64,000 nt of DNA from Lachnospiraceae bacterium AB2028 (GCA_000621425.1 JHYJ01000006.1:1-64000); one strand, 5' to 3'. Counted from the stretch's first letter, positions 18,165 to 27,380 are shown. Translations and numbers: made by a program. The notes: generated from the letters alone by a model not told the origin.

Positions 18165-19283
18165 ATGACTAAACGGGATATAAGATTAAAAGTAAATGAT
18201 TTTATCGAAGAAAATGGACTGATAACTGACGGGTGCACTGTACTGGCAGCTGTTTCCGGTGGCGCAGATTCCCTGTGCCTTTTATATGTGCTGAATGACT
18301 TTATGAAGTCCGGCAGGAAAATTGAAATAAGGGCAGTGCATGTCAATCACCATCTTAGAGATGAAGCTAATAAGGATGTTGAACATGTAAAAGAATGCTG
18401 CGAAAGCCTTGGTGTGCCGCTGTCGGTCTATGATGTGAATGTAGCGGAACGGATGGAAAGTGATGGCGTGTCCTGCGAGGAAGCTGGCAGGATGCTCAGG
18501 TATGAAGCATTTGAGAAAGAAACTGAAAAGATAGGTGCAGAGAATGTGCTTATTGCCGTTGCCCATACAATGAATGACAGGGCTGAGACCATGCTCATAA
18601 ATATGTGGCGTGGCAGCGGACTGAAAGGTCTGGCAGGCATTCCTGTTCGCAGGGGAAATATCATAAGGCCGTTGCTATGCTTAAGCAGGGCAGATACGGA
18701 AAACTATCTTGATGAAAGCGGCATATCCTATTGCATTGATAAAACAAATGCGGAAGACGACTATACCCGGAACCGCATCAGGCACCATATCCTTCCAAAG
18801 GCTGAAGATTCGGTTAATGAGCAGGCAATCCTGCATATGAATGAAACTGCGGACCAGATAATGAAGGCAGATGATTTTATTGAGGCAGCAATAAGAGAAT
18901 CTTATGCAGACTGTGTGCGGGAAGAATATGAAAATGTCACACCGGAAGGGCAAGATGCATCATTTTTGAAAGCAACTGTATTGTATGTGGATAAAAACAG
19001 ATTTTTATCCCTTCATGAGTATATGCAGGAGCGACTGCTCCTTAAGTGCATGGAAAGAGTCTGCGGAAAAGCTAAAGACATTTCTGCTGTCCATGTAAAG
19101 GCACTGAAGGGGCTCTTTTCCAAGGGCAGGGGGAAGAGACTGGACCTTCCGTACTATATTACAGCAGAACGCAGGGACGGATATGTGGTAATGTACCTGC
19201 AACCGGATAAATTCATAGGAAAGAATAAGCCGGCTGCTAAAAAAGACAGTAAAATCTGCGCCGGGATGGCAGATGTTTCGTAA
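18165..19283 (+). CDS. tilS: tRNA(Ile)-lysidine synthase TilS
   Basis: TilS adds lysine to C34 of the CAU-anticodon isoleucine tRNA, an essential step for reading AUA. The 372-residue protein has the PP-loop AVSGGADSLCLLYVL near residues 27-41, then AVHVNHHLRDEA, RYEAFEKETEK, AHTMNDRAETMLINMWRGSGLKG and the YCIDKTNAEDDYTRNRIRH signature. It is shorter than many TilS (about 430-460), since the C-terminal domain is reduced. It opens the conserved tilS-hpt-ftsH block. Confidence 0.93.
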   Translation: MTKRDIRLKVNDFIEENGLITDGCTVLAAVSGGADSLCLLYVLNDFMKSGRKIEIRAVHVNHHLRDEANKDVEHVKECCESLGVPLSVYDVNVAERMESDGVSCEEAGRMLRYEAFEKETEKIGAENVLIAVAHTMNDRAETMLINMWRGSGLKGLAGIPVRRGNIIRPLLCLSRADTENYLDESGISYCIDKTNAEDDYTRNRIRHHILPKAEDSVNEQAILHMNETADQIMKADDFIEAAIRESYADCVREEYENVTPEGQDASFLKATVLYVDKNRFLSLHEYMQERLLLKCMERVCGKAKDISAVHVKALKGLFSKGRGKRLDLPYYITAERRDGYVVMYLQPDKFIGKNKPAAKKDSKICAGMADVS

Positions 19284-19388
19284 TTATGGTAGAATTAAAA
19301 CTCACGGTTTAGTCCCTTAGTTTGAGTCGAAGGCAGATTGGGTGATAAAAGGTATTTTATAGATATGGTTTAAGTTGGAGGTAAGTGC

Positions 19389-19913
19389 ATGGTAAAAGAT
19401 GAAATCACCGTTTTGATAACGGAAGAAGAGATAGAGAAAAGGATAAGGGAAATGGGTGCGGAGATCAGCAAGGCCTATGAAGGCAGGGAGCTCCATCTTA
19501 TCAGCATTCTAAAGGGTGGCGTGTTCTTTACCTGCGAGCTGGCAAAGCGGATAACTGTTCCCGTATCCGTAGATTTTATGTCTGTATCAAGCTATGGCAG
19601 TTCCAAGGTGTCCAGTGGAGTAGTAAAGATCATCAAGGATCTTGACGAGACCATAGAGGGCAAGGATGTGCTTGTGGTCGAGGACATAATCGATACAGGT
19701 ACTACTCTGAGCTATCTGATGGAAATGCTTGCACAGAGGCGGCCTGCAAGCCTTGCGCTTTGTACACTTATGGATAAGCCTGAACGCAGGCTCCATGAAG
19801 TAAAGGTTGATTATACCGGTTTTGAAGTGCCGGATAAGTTTATTGTGGGCTATGGTCTTGATTATGCCCAGCATTACAGAAATCTTCCATATATAGGAGT
19901 GATAGAAAATTGA
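19389..19913 (+). CDS. hpt: Hypoxanthine phosphoribosyltransferase
   Basis: This 174-residue PRPP-dependent salvage enzyme converts hypoxanthine (and guanine) to the nucleotide. The PRPP loop VVEDIIDTGTTLSYL (about 96-110) and the early LISILKGGVFFTCELAKR are clear, and KVDYTGFEVPDKFIVGYGLDY provides the base-binding end. AAGTTGGAGG lies just upstream of ATG. The stop overlaps the ftsH start, as in many Firmicutes where HPRT and FtsH genes are adjacent. Confidence 0.95.
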   Translation: MVKDEITVLITEEEIEKRIREMGAEISKAYEGRELHLISILKGGVFFTCELAKRITVPVSVDFMSVSSYGSSKVSSGVVKIIKDLDETIEGKDVLVVEDIIDTGTTLSYLMEMLAQRRPASLALCTLMDKPERRLHEVKVDYTGFEVPDKFIVGYGLDYAQHYRNLPYIGVIEN

Positions 19914-21715
19914 AGAATAAGTCAGGATTAATAGTATATTTTATATTTGTGCTTCTGCTGGTGGGAGCAGCGCTTTGGATAAGTACAAGTGCAAAACCGC
20001 AGTCTGTTTATACTGTGGATGAGTTCAAAGGTGCTGTTAAGGACGGTGACGTTGTTTCGCTTACCATCACACAGAACAGGGAGGTCCCAACCGGTGTTGT
20101 TACGGTTGCGTTCAAGGATCATACCAGCAACCGTTTTAACGTGTCGGATGTAAATGACGTTGAGAAATACGCTGAAAAAAATGACATCCCTTATCTTGTA
20201 AAGGATGTTCCGAAGGAAAGCTGGTTTGTCAAATACGTCCTTCCTGCACTTATAGTCGTTGTGGCCATTGTGTTTATATATGCGATGATGAACGGTGCGG
20301 CGTCAGGCGGTGGAACCGGTGCAAGAATGATGAATTTCGGAAAGAGCCGGGCACAGCTTATTACGGATTGCAAGATCACATTCAAAGATGTTGCAGGTCT
20401 TATGGAAGAAAAGGAAGACTTAGATGAAATCGTGGATTTTCTGCGAGATCCTGAAAAATACAACAAGCTGGGAGCGCGTATCCCTAAGGGGGTACTTTTA
20501 GAGGGACGCCCCGGTACAGGTAAAACTCTGTTGGCTAAAGCCATAGCCGGTGAAGCACAGGTACCGTTTTTTTCAATATCAGGTTCTGACTTCGTGGAAA
20601 TGTTCGTAGGCGTGGGTGCTTCACGTGTAAGGGACCTTTTTGGCGAGGCTAAAAAGAATGCTCCCAGTATAATATTCATAGACGAGATAGACGCTGTTGC
20701 AAGACGCAGGGGTACCGGTATGGGTGGTGGCCATGATGAGCGTGAGCAGACCTTGAACCAGATGCTAGTAGAAATGGACGGTTTTGGAGTTAACGAGGGC
20801 ATAATCGTTCTGGCGGCAACCAACCGTGTGGATATACTTGATCCTGCGATAATGCGTCCCGGACGTTTTGACAGAAAGATTACTGTGTCTGCACCGGATG
20901 TAAGGGGACGTGAGGATATACTCAGGGTGCATGGCGCAAATAAGCCTTTGGGCTCGGATGTGAGTTACGAAGAGATTGCAAGAACTACGGCTGGATTTAC
21001 GGGTGCTGATCTTGAAAATCTTCTTAATGAGGCTGCCATCCGCGCTGCAAAGGATAAGAGGGAATTCATTACGGATGAAGACATAAAGAAGTCTTTCATA
21101 AAAGTAGGAATCGGAACGGAGCGCAAGAGTCGTCTTGTTTCGGATAAGGAAAAGAAAATCACAGCTTATCATGAAACTGGACATGCCATTCTTTTCCATG
21201 TGTTGCCTTTAGTTGGACCTGTATATACTGTTTCCATTATTCCTACAGGTGCCGGTGCAGCAGGCTATACCATGCCTCTGCCGGACAGGGACGACATGTT
21301 TGCCTCAAAGGCTGAAATCGAGCAGGATATAATGGTTACCTTAGGCGGTCGGATAGCAGAGGAGATAGTCTTCGGTGATGTGACTACCGGTGCATCCAAT
21401 GACATAAAGAAAGCTACAAAGGCAGCAAGGAATATGGTTGTCAGATACGGTATGTCCGAGCTGGGAATGATCAATTACGAAGACGGCGACGAAGACGAAG
21501 TGTTTATCGGCAGGGACCTTGCCCATACAAAGAGCTTTAGCGATTCTAAGGCTGCCGAGATCGATGCCCAGGTAAAGATGATAATAGATAAATGTTATGC
21601 AGAGGCCAAGAAGGTCATTGAGGAGCATATGGATGTGCTGCATGCCGGCGCAGAGCTGTTGATAGAGAAAGAACGTATCAACAGGGAGGAATTTGAGGCT
21701 CTTTTTGACAATTAA
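19910..21715 (+). CDS. ftsH: ATP-dependent zinc metalloprotease FtsH
   Basis: This 601-residue membrane AAA+ protease has a first transmembrane helix at about 6-25, a small external domain, a second helix at about 106-126, then the AAA module. Walker A is at 199-206 but reads GRPGTGKT where nearly all FtsH have GPPGTGKT. Walker B is [15 protein letters not shown], the SRH region RPGRFDRKI, and the zinc site His421-E-T-G-His425. FtsH degrades misfolded and regulatory membrane proteins. It begins at TTG 19910, overlapping hpt by 4 nt. Confidence 0.96.
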   Translation: MKNKSGLIVYFIFVLLLVGAALWISTSAKPQSVYTVDEFKGAVKDGDVVSLTITQNREVPTGVVTVAFKDHTSNRFNVSDVNDVEKYAEKNDIPYLVKDVPKESWFVKYVLPALIVVVAIVFIYAMMNGAASGGGTGARMMNFGKSRAQLITDCKITFKDVAGLMEEKEDLDEIVDFLRDPEKYNKLGARIPKGVLLEGRPGTGKTLLAKAIAGEAQVPFFSISGSDFVEMFVGVGASRVRDLFGEAKKNAPSIIFIDEIDAVARRRGTGMGGGHDEREQTLNQMLVEMDGFGVNEGIIVLAATNRVDILDPAIMRPGRFDRKITVSAPDVRGREDILRVHGANKPLGSDVSYEEIARTTAGFTGADLENLLNEAAIRAAKDKREFITDEDIKKSFIKVGIGTERKSRLVSDKEKKITAYHETGHAILFHVLPLVGPVYTVSIIPTGAGAAGYTMPLPDRDDMFASKAEIEQDIMVTLGGRIAEEIVFGDVTTGASNDIKKATKAARNMVVRYGMSELGMINYEDGDEDEVFIGRDLAHTKSFSDSKAAEIDAQVKMIIDKCYAEAKKVIEEHMDVLHAGAELLIEKERINREEFEALFDN

Positions 21716-21868
21716 TGCAAAGTTGCACAAAAACTTTTGTGAAATTTACTAAAATTTGTTAAATTTTGGAATAGCCTGATAATAGTCACTTTGGTATTAT
21801 ACTGAATGTAACCCCCAATACATTTATAGTTTTTGCTATAACCCCATAAGAAAGAAATACCTTCTCTG

Positions 21869-21905
21869 AAAATGACAGAACCTTTAAGGCCTGTCATTTT
21901 TACTT
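21869..21905 (+). terminator. Hairpin terminator about 150 nt after ftsH
   Basis: AAAATGACAG and CTGTCATTTT form a 10-bp stem with a 12-nt loop followed by T's. It may end ftsH transcripts or a short RNA started after ftsH, where a TATTAT lies near 21795 without a good -35 box. Confidence 0.6.
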
Positions 21906-21919
21906 GTTACGATACAAGG

Positions 21920-21973
21920 TTTCCAAGCTCCGCCGGCTGCCATGCTTGCATGAGCAGCCGGCGGAATTTGGAA
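21920..21973. repeat. Long imperfect palindrome (hairpin element)
   Basis: TTCCAA-GCT-CCGCCGGCTGC pairs with GCAGCCGGCGG-AAT-TTGGAA across a 13-nt centre. Much more GC-rich than its surroundings, it begins a block of four palindromes that runs to 22175. Confidence 0.8.
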
Positions 21974-21997
21974 ACCGAACGAACATGAGCAAGTAGC

Positions 21998-22023
21998 GGC
22001 CCGTATGGCACGCCATACGGGCC
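21998..22023. repeat. Palindrome, 12-bp arms
   Basis: GGCCCGTATGGC and GCCATACGGGCC are separated by 2 nt, an almost perfect inverted repeat within the same palindrome block. Confidence 0.8.
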
Positions 22024-22036
22024 AGCGGATTGCGAA

Positions 22037-22098
22037 TGTTCGCCGGATTGCGGGAGTTGCGCAGCAACGGAGCAATCCGGTATCGAACTTCAAACACT
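22037..22098. repeat. 62-bp palindromic repeat, copy 1
   Basis: The unit starts TGTTCGCCGGATTGC and ends CGAACTTCAAACACT. Nested inverted repeats are GTTCG/CGAAC, CCGGATTGC/GCAATCCGG and GTTGC/GCAAC. Copy 2 is identical across the 62 bp. The form is that of a REP-like or small non-autonomous palindromic element. Confidence 0.85.
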
Positions 22099-22113
22099 GC
22101 TATCTGTCATATA

Positions 22114-22175
22114 TGTTCGCCGGATTGCGGGAGTTGCGCAGCAACGGAGCAATCCGGTATCGAACTTCAAACACT
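22114..22175. repeat. 62-bp palindromic repeat, copy 2
   Basis: A direct repeat of copy 1 at a period of 77 bp, after a 15-nt unrelated spacer. It ends 25 nt before the -35 box of the NifU-like gene. Confidence 0.85.
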
Positions 22176-22199
22176 ACTCTCATTCTCACATTTTTATTA

Positions 22200-22228
22200 T
22201 GTACAAATACCCTTTTAATCTGTATAAT
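22200..22228 (+). promoter_or_regulatory. Promoter of the NifU-like/GGGtGRT operon
   Basis: TGTACA (22200-22205), a 17-nt spacer and a perfect TATAAT (22223-22228). The leader is about 75 nt and ends in AAGGAGG. Codon use in the two genes behind it is that of highly expressed genes (many CTT, GGT, AAG). Confidence 0.75.
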
Positions 22229-22311
22229 ATGTATTCAGACGCGTTGTGATCAAAGCGTAATTTGTTGATCATTGATAAATCATTTTAAAATCTAATAAGG
22301 AGGTCTAATAT

Positions 22312-23004
22312 ATGATTTATTCAACAGAAGTAAAGGCAATGTGTCCGGTTCACCAGGGCGTTCACCACGGTGCTGCTCCCATACCGGAAGAGGCAAAATG
22401 GGTTAAAGCCAAGAAGGTAGAGGATATCTCCGGCTATACTCATGGTATCGGCTGGTGTGCTCCCCAGCAGGGCTGCTGCAAGCTTTCCTTAAATGTTAAG
22501 GACGGCATCATCCAGGAAGCACTGGTTGAGACTATCGGCTGCTCAGGTATGACACATTCTGCAGCTATGGCAAGTGAGATTCTTCCCGGTCTTACAGTTC
22601 TCGAGGCTCTTAATACAGACCTTGTTTGCGATGCCATCAACACTGCTATGAGAGAACTTTTCCTTCAGATCGTTTACGGTCGTACACAGAGTGCATTCTC
22701 TGAGGATGGACTTCAGATCGGTGCTGGTCTTGAGGATCTTGGTAAGGGCGCTCGTTCAATGGTAGGTACCACCTATGGTACTCTTGAGAAGGGACCCAGA
22801 TATCTGGAACTTACAGATGGTTATATCACACATCTGGCTCTGGACGAGGATGACGAGATCATCGGTTACAAATATATCAACTTCGGCAAGATGATGGATT
22901 TCATCAAGGCTGGTGAAGATGTTGTCAAGGCAGTCGAGAAGGCTTCCGGACAGTATGGACGTGTGGCAGATGCGGTCAGACTTATCGACCCTCGTAAAGA
23001 GTAA
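22312..23004 (+). CDS. NifU-like iron-sulfur scaffold-type protein, partner of GGGtGRT protein
   Basis: This 230-residue protein has a NifU/IscU-like arrangement of cysteines: GIGWCAPQQGCCKLSLNV and then IGCSGMTHSAAMASEILPG, which resembles the Cys-containing helix of NifU-type scaffolds. A central region repeats the theme of substrate-binding helices. It is usually annotated as an iron-sulfur cluster assembly scaffold protein, but its exact job is not settled. AAGGAGGTCTAATAT precedes ATG. The next gene starts 19 nt downstream, and this pair occurs together in many Lachnospiraceae. Confidence 0.78.
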   Translation: MIYSTEVKAMCPVHQGVHHGAAPIPEEAKWVKAKKVEDISGYTHGIGWCAPQQGCCKLSLNVKDGIIQEALVETIGCSGMTHSAAMASEILPGLTVLEALNTDLVCDAINTAMRELFLQIVYGRTQSAFSEDGLQIGAGLEDLGKGARSMVGTTYGTLEKGPRYLELTDGYITHLALDEDDEIIGYKYINFGKMMDFIKAGEDVVKAVEKASGQYGRVADAVRLIDPRKE

Positions 23005-23023
23005 TTAAGGAGGATAATACACA

Positions 23024-24043
23024 ATGGCAAAATTTGAATCATATGAGAGAAGAGAAAAGCAGATCCTTGCTAAGCTTAATGAGTATGGGATCAGCTCTAT
23101 TGACGAAGCAGAGCAGATTACAAAGGATGCAGGTTTGGATGTATATCACCTTATCGAGGGTATCCAGCCTATCTGTTTCGAGAACGCAAAGTGGGCTTAC
23201 ACTGTAGGTGCTGCTATCGCTATAAAGAAGGGATGCCGCAAGGCTGCTGATGCTGCAGCTGCTATCGGTGAAGGCCTTCAGGCTTTCTGTATTCCCGGAT
23301 CTGTTGCAGATACACGTAAGGTTGGTCTTGGCCATGGTAATCTGGGCAAGATGCTCCTTGAGGAAGATACAGAGTGTTTCGCATTCCTGGCAGGCCACGA
23401 GTCATTCGCAGCTGCTGAGGGTGCTATCGGTATCGCAGAGAAGGCTAACAAGGTTCGTCAGAAGCCGCTTCGCGTTATCCTTAACGGACTTGGTAAGGAT
23501 GCAGCTCAGATCATTTCCCGTATCAACGGATTTACATATGTTGAGACTGAGTACGATCCTTATACAAACACTGTAAAGGAAGTTTTCAGAAAGTGCTACT
23601 CCAAGGATGCTAACAGCCCTCGTGCAAAGGTTAACTGCTACGGCGCTAACGATGTTTGCGAAGGTGTTGCTATCATGTGGAAAGAGAACGTTGACGTTTC
23701 CATCACCGGTAACTCAACCAATCCTACACGTTTCCAGCATCCCGTTGCAGGTACTTACAAGAAGGAGCGTCTTGAGGCAGGCAAGAAGTATTTCTCAGTT
23801 GCTTCAGGCGGTGGTACAGGCCGTACGCTTCATCCCGATAACATGGCAGCAGGTCCTGCTTCCTACGGTATGACAGATACTATGGGCCGTATGCACTCAG
23901 ATGCTCAGTTCGCAGGATCTTCTTCAGTTCCCGCTCACGTTGAGATGATGGGTCTGATCGGTGCAGGTAACAACCCCATGGTTGGTATGACTGTTTCTAC
24001 AGCCGTTTCTATCGAAGAGGCTGCAAAGGCAGGAAAGTTCTAA
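23024..24043 (+). CDS. GGGtGRT protein (uncharacterised conserved family)
   Basis: This 339-residue protein belongs to the family named for the motif seen here as VASGGGTGRTLHPDNMAAGP. Other features are an N-terminal helix region (EKQILAKLNEYGISSIDEAE), VGAAIAIKKGCRKAADAAAAI, GLGHGNLGKML and FLAGHESFAAAEGA. The function is unknown. Steady linkage to a NifU-like protein suggests a role with a metal cluster or a cofactor, which is inference only. AAGGAGG precedes ATG and a strong terminator closes the two-gene unit. Confidence 0.85.
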   Translation: MAKFESYERREKQILAKLNEYGISSIDEAEQITKDAGLDVYHLIEGIQPICFENAKWAYTVGAAIAIKKGCRKAADAAAAIGEGLQAFCIPGSVADTRKVGLGHGNLGKMLLEEDTECFAFLAGHESFAAAEGAIGIAEKANKVRQKPLRVILNGLGKDAAQIISRINGFTYVETEYDPYTNTVKEVFRKCYSKDANSPRAKVNCYGANDVCEGVAIMWKENVDVSITGNSTNPTRFQHPVAGTYKKERLEAGKKYFSVASGGGTGRTLHPDNMAAGPASYGMTDTMGRMHSDAQFAGSSSVPAHVEMMGLIGAGNNPMVGMTVSTAVSIEEAAKAGKF

Positions 24044-24073
24044 TAACTTTCAGACAATAAAATGAATTAATGG

Positions 24074-24105
24074 TCCCCGGGATGCAGTATCCCGGGGATT
24101 TTTTT
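24074..24105 (+). terminator. Strong terminator after the GGGtGRT gene
   Basis: TCCCCGGGAT and ATCCCGGGGA form a 10-bp stem followed by seven T's. Confidence 0.92.
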
Positions 24106-24159
24106 GCGTAATAAGCTGTTTATAAAAATAAAACTTAGATGGCGGGTGGCTTTCAATTG

Positions 24160-24168
24160 TGTTATAAT
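24160..24168 (+). promoter_or_regulatory. Extended -10 promoter before the DUF4250 gene
   Basis: TGTTATAAT gives a perfect extended -10 element (TGn plus TATAAT). No good -35 box is present at the right distance, which is common for extended -10 promoters. Confidence 0.6.
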
Positions 24169-24197
24169 ATCCGCGGAAAACAATCGGAGGAGTGTTC

Positions 24198-24380
24198 ATG
24201 ACTTTACCTAAAGATCCCAATATGCTGCTTAGTTATATCAATACACAATTGAGGGATAACTATCCTTCTTTTGATGAACTTTGTGTTTCTGCAGGCTGTG
24301 ATGCCGGGGAGATAAGGGAAAAGCTTGAAAATGCGGGCTATGTATACAATGCAGAGCTCAACCGCTTTGTTGGAAAATAA
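24198..24380 (+). CDS. DUF4250 small protein
   Basis: This 60-residue protein with MTLPKDPNMLLSYINTQLRD at the start, then YPSFDELCVSAG and the end GYVYNAELNRFVGK matches DUF4250. The middle looks like a small helix-turn-helix (DELCVSAGCDAGEIREKLENAG), but DNA binding has not been shown. ATG 24198 has GGAGGAG 7 nt upstream; the in-frame GTG at 24192 would overlap that site. It precedes gpmI by 46 nt. Confidence 0.85.
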   Translation: MTLPKDPNMLLSYINTQLRDNYPSFDELCVSAGCDAGEIREKLENAGYVYNAELNRFVGK

Positions 24381-24426
24381 AAACGTTAAATTTTAAGCCC
24401 CCAGGGGAAGAAAGGAAATTAATAAG

Positions 24427-26022
24427 ATGAAACAGAGACCTGTAGTTTTGATGGTACTTGACGGCTTCGGACTTTCCGATGAGCATGAGGCTAATGCGGT
24501 ATACATGGCTAAGACGCCTGTTATCGATAAGCTTATGGCAGAATGTCCTTTTCAGAAGGGATATGCTTCCGGACTGGCAGTAGGACTTCCTGACGGACAG
24601 ATGGGAAATTCCGAGGTAGGACATATGAATATCGGATCCGGAAGGATCATATATCAGGATCTTACACTTATCACAAAGTATATTGAGGACGGCGTATTCT
24701 TCAAGAACGAGGACCTTCTCCGTGCAATCAATAACTGTAAGGAAAAGAATTCTGATCTTCACATCTGGGGACTTTTATCAGATGGTGGTGTTCATTCTCA
24801 CAACACCCATCTGTATGCTATTCTTGAGATGTGCAAGAAGGAAAATTTTGAAAGAGTTTATATCCATCCTTTCTTTGACGGACGTGATACACCGCCTGCA
24901 TCTGGTAAGGATTATCTGCAGGCACTTGTGGATAAGGCTAATGAGATCGGCGTAGGTAAGGTGGCATCACTTTCCGGTCGTTACTATGCAATGGACAGAG
25001 ATAACAACTGGGATCGTATTCAGTTAGCTTATGATTCACTTGTACTTGGTAAAGGCGAGAAGGCTACTGATCCCGTTGCAGCTATGCAGGCTTCTTATGA
25101 CAAGGAGATCACAGATGAGTTCGTAGTACCTACAGTTATTACTGATGAAAGCGGTAAGCCTTTAAGCGTTGTTAAGCCTAACGATTCAGTAATCTTCTTC
25201 AATTTCCGTCCTGACCGTGCAAGAGAGATCACTAAGGCATTCTGCTTCTCTGACGAGGATATTGCAGCTCAGCCCGGTGATGCAAGCGATACAAAGTGCA
25301 TTAAGTATCTTAAGCGTGCAAACGGCTTCATGCCACTTACTTATGTATGCTTCAAGGACTATGATGAGACGATCCCTAACAAGTTTGTTGCTTTCAAGAA
25401 GGAAGAGATCGTTAACACCATGGGTGAGTATCTTGCAAAGAACGGCTTAAAGCAGCTTCGTATCGCAGAGACAGAGAAGTATGCTCATGTAACCTTCTTC
25501 TTTAACGGCGGTATCGAGGAGCCTAACGAAGGTGAGGACAGGACTCTTGTTCCTTCTCCTGCAGTTGCAACTTATGACCTGCAGCCTGAGATGAGCGCAC
25601 CTGAAGTAAGCGAAAAGCTTGATGCAGCCATCACATCCGGTAAATATGATGTAGTAGTGATAAACTTTGCAAATCCTGACATGGTAGGCCATACCGGCGT
25701 ACTTGAGGCAGCTATAAAGGCGGTTGAGCGTATCGACCAGTGCGTAGGAGCAGCAGTTGAGGCTGTAAAGAAGATGGACGGCGTGCTCTTCCTGTGTGCT
25801 GACCACGGTAATGCAGAGCAGATGATAAATAAGGAGACCGGACAGCCTCATACAGCTCATACTACCAATCCTGTTCCTTTCATACTTTACAACTATGATC
25901 CTGAATATACCCTGCGTGAGGGCGGAAGGCTCTGCGACATAGCACCTACACTGCTTGAGGTAATGGGTATGCCTCAGCCTGCTGAGATGACAGGACAGTC
26001 ATTACTGGTTAAGAAAGCCTGA
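24427..26022 (+). CDS. gpmI: 2,3-bisphosphoglycerate-independent phosphoglycerate mutase
   Basis: This glycolytic enzyme interconverts 3- and 2-phosphoglycerate with two Mn ions. The 531-residue protein has PVVLMVLDGFGLSD at the start, the catalytic Ser in PDGQMGNSEVGHMNIG, HIWGLLSDGGVHSH, HPFFDGRDTPP and FNFRPDRAREI. The C-terminal metal ligands are in NFANPDMVGHTG and CADHGNAEQM. Length is normal. AGGGGAAGAAAGGAA precedes ATG. Codon use is strongly biased, as expected for an abundant enzyme. Confidence 0.97.
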   Translation: MKQRPVVLMVLDGFGLSDEHEANAVYMAKTPVIDKLMAECPFQKGYASGLAVGLPDGQMGNSEVGHMNIGSGRIIYQDLTLITKYIEDGVFFKNEDLLRAINNCKEKNSDLHIWGLLSDGGVHSHNTHLYAILEMCKKENFERVYIHPFFDGRDTPPASGKDYLQALVDKANEIGVGKVASLSGRYYAMDRDNNWDRIQLAYDSLVLGKGEKATDPVAAMQASYDKEITDEFVVPTVITDESGKPLSVVKPNDSVIFFNFRPDRAREITKAFCFSDEDIAAQPGDASDTKCIKYLKRANGFMPLTYVCFKDYDETIPNKFVAFKKEEIVNTMGEYLAKNGLKQLRIAETEKYAHVTFFFNGGIEEPNEGEDRTLVPSPAVATYDLQPEMSAPEVSEKLDAAITSGKYDVVVINFANPDMVGHTGVLEAAIKAVERIDQCVGAAVEAVKKMDGVLFLCADHGNAEQMINKETGQPHTAHTTNPVPFILYNYDPEYTLREGGRLCDIAPTLLEVMGMPQPAEMTGQSLLVKKA

Positions 26023-26056
26023 AGATAAATAAATTTATTGGGGAGGAAGAATCATT

Positions 26057-27331
26057 ATGGGAGAAGAAAAAGATCTGCAGGGATATAAATGTCCGAACTG
26101 TGGTGGACCGCTTATCTATAAGGGGGATGTGCAGAAGATGGTCTGCGAGTACTGTGACAGCACATTTGAGATGTCAGAGTTTTCAGAAGACACAAAGCAC
26201 AAGGATGCGCCTACGGACTGGTCCAGCGTGGACAATGGTACAATGGATTCCGAAGGAATGTCAGAGTATATCTGTGAGTCCTGCGGTGCTGCACTTATCA
26301 CACAGGAAACGACCGGTGCTACGGAGTGTCCGTACTGTGGAAATCCCGTAGTCGTATCTGCTACATTCTCCGGAATGAACCTGCCTGATGCAGTGCTTCC
26401 TTTTAAGGTTGATAAGAAGTCTGCAACGGATGCCCTTAAGAATTTTTATAAGGGCAAAAAGCTTCTTCCCAACGGTTTTGTGGATACGAACCATATTGAC
26501 AACATAAGCGGTATGTATGTTCCTTTCTGGCTGTTCGACTGTAATGCAAAGGGCAGCGGTTTCTACAATGCTACCATTGAGAAGGACAAGGGCGACCAGA
26601 AGGAGATAAAGGAATACAAGGTAATGAGAAGCGCAACCATGCGTTTCGAAAATGTTCCCGCAGACGGTGCAAAGGGAATGAAGGACGAATATATGGATTC
26701 CATTGAGCCCTTCAATTTCAAGGAACTGACGGATTACAATCCTGCATACCTTTCCGGTTATGTTGCAAACAAATATGATGAAAACCAGGATGAAGTAAAG
26801 AACAGAGTGGATTCCCGTATGCGTGATACTGTACGCAACGAGCTCCGCAGCACGGTAAACGGATATACCAGTGTATCCGAGCAGTCATGCAATGTGGATT
26901 TTGATGATGCTACCATAAGGTACTGCATGCTGCCTGTATGGATGCTCTCCACCAGGTATAAGGGAGAGGTTTACAGTTTCGCCATGAACGGCCAGACCGG
27001 CAAGGTAACCGGTGACCTGCCGATAGACAATGGCAAAAAGACAGGGATGTTCATAACGACATCGCTTATATCCTTTGTAGTAATGGCGATTCTCTTCATA
27101 ATCGGCATAGTCCTTCTGGAAATGGAATTCAGTGTGATAACGCTTATCATAGCTTTGATCATAGCGCTTATCATAGGCGGATGCGTAACCGGTGCAGAAG
27201 TCCACAAGATGACTGCCCATAGGGGAACATCTGCTGCCGCTTATCTTGTGAAGGATTCCTTCAAGCTGACAGGCAAGAATGACAGGCATGTCAGAACAAG
27301 GTACGAGAAGAAAAATACCGGTTCCAACTGA
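26057..27331 (+). CDS. Zinc-ribbon membrane protein (TFIIB-type ribbon)
   Basis: This 424-residue protein has two zinc ribbons at the N-terminus: CPNCGG/CEYCDS near 14-35 and CESCGA/CPYCGN near 74-97. A mixed domain of about 220 residues follows, including GMYVPFWLFDCNAKGSG and YRCMLPVWMLSTRYKG-like strands, then two transmembrane helices near the C-terminus (about 332-386). The family is widespread in Clostridia and annotated only by its ribbon; no function is known. GGGGAGGAAG precedes ATG. A terminator and the tRNA-Gln gene follow. Confidence 0.78.
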   Translation: MGEEKDLQGYKCPNCGGPLIYKGDVQKMVCEYCDSTFEMSEFSEDTKHKDAPTDWSSVDNGTMDSEGMSEYICESCGAALITQETTGATECPYCGNPVVVSATFSGMNLPDAVLPFKVDKKSATDALKNFYKGKKLLPNGFVDTNHIDNISGMYVPFWLFDCNAKGSGFYNATIEKDKGDQKEIKEYKVMRSATMRFENVPADGAKGMKDEYMDSIEPFNFKELTDYNPAYLSGYVANKYDENQDEVKNRVDSRMRDTVRNELRSTVNGYTSVSEQSCNVDFDDATIRYCMLPVWMLSTRYKGEVYSFAMNGQTGKVTGDLPIDNGKKTGMFITTSLISFVVMAILFIIGIVLLEMEFSVITLIIALIIALIIGGCVTGAEVHKMTAHRGTSAAAYLVKDSFKLTGKNDRHVRTRYEKKNTGSN

Positions 27332-27344
27332 TCATCAAAGTATT

Positions 27345-27380
27345 ATGCAAGGGGAAAATTTCCCCTTGCATTTTTTTTTG
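27345..27380 (+). terminator. Terminator before tRNA-Gln
   Basis: ATGCAAGGGGAAA and the matching TTTCCCCTTGCAT form a long stem followed by nine T's. Confidence 0.93.

Noticed and set aside
21716-21868. Small RNA gene after ftsH
   Set aside because: A TATTAT and a terminator are present, but no -35 box or conserved structure could be seen, so a gene call is not supported.
22037-22175. The two 62-bp palindromes as a CRISPR array
   Set aside because: Two copies only, nested palindromes throughout, and a spacer of 15 nt, too short for a CRISPR spacer.
22005-22268. Open frames of 60-90 codons across the palindrome cluster
   Set aside because: They arise from reading GC-rich repeats without stops, have repeated peptide content in two frames and no ribosome binding site.
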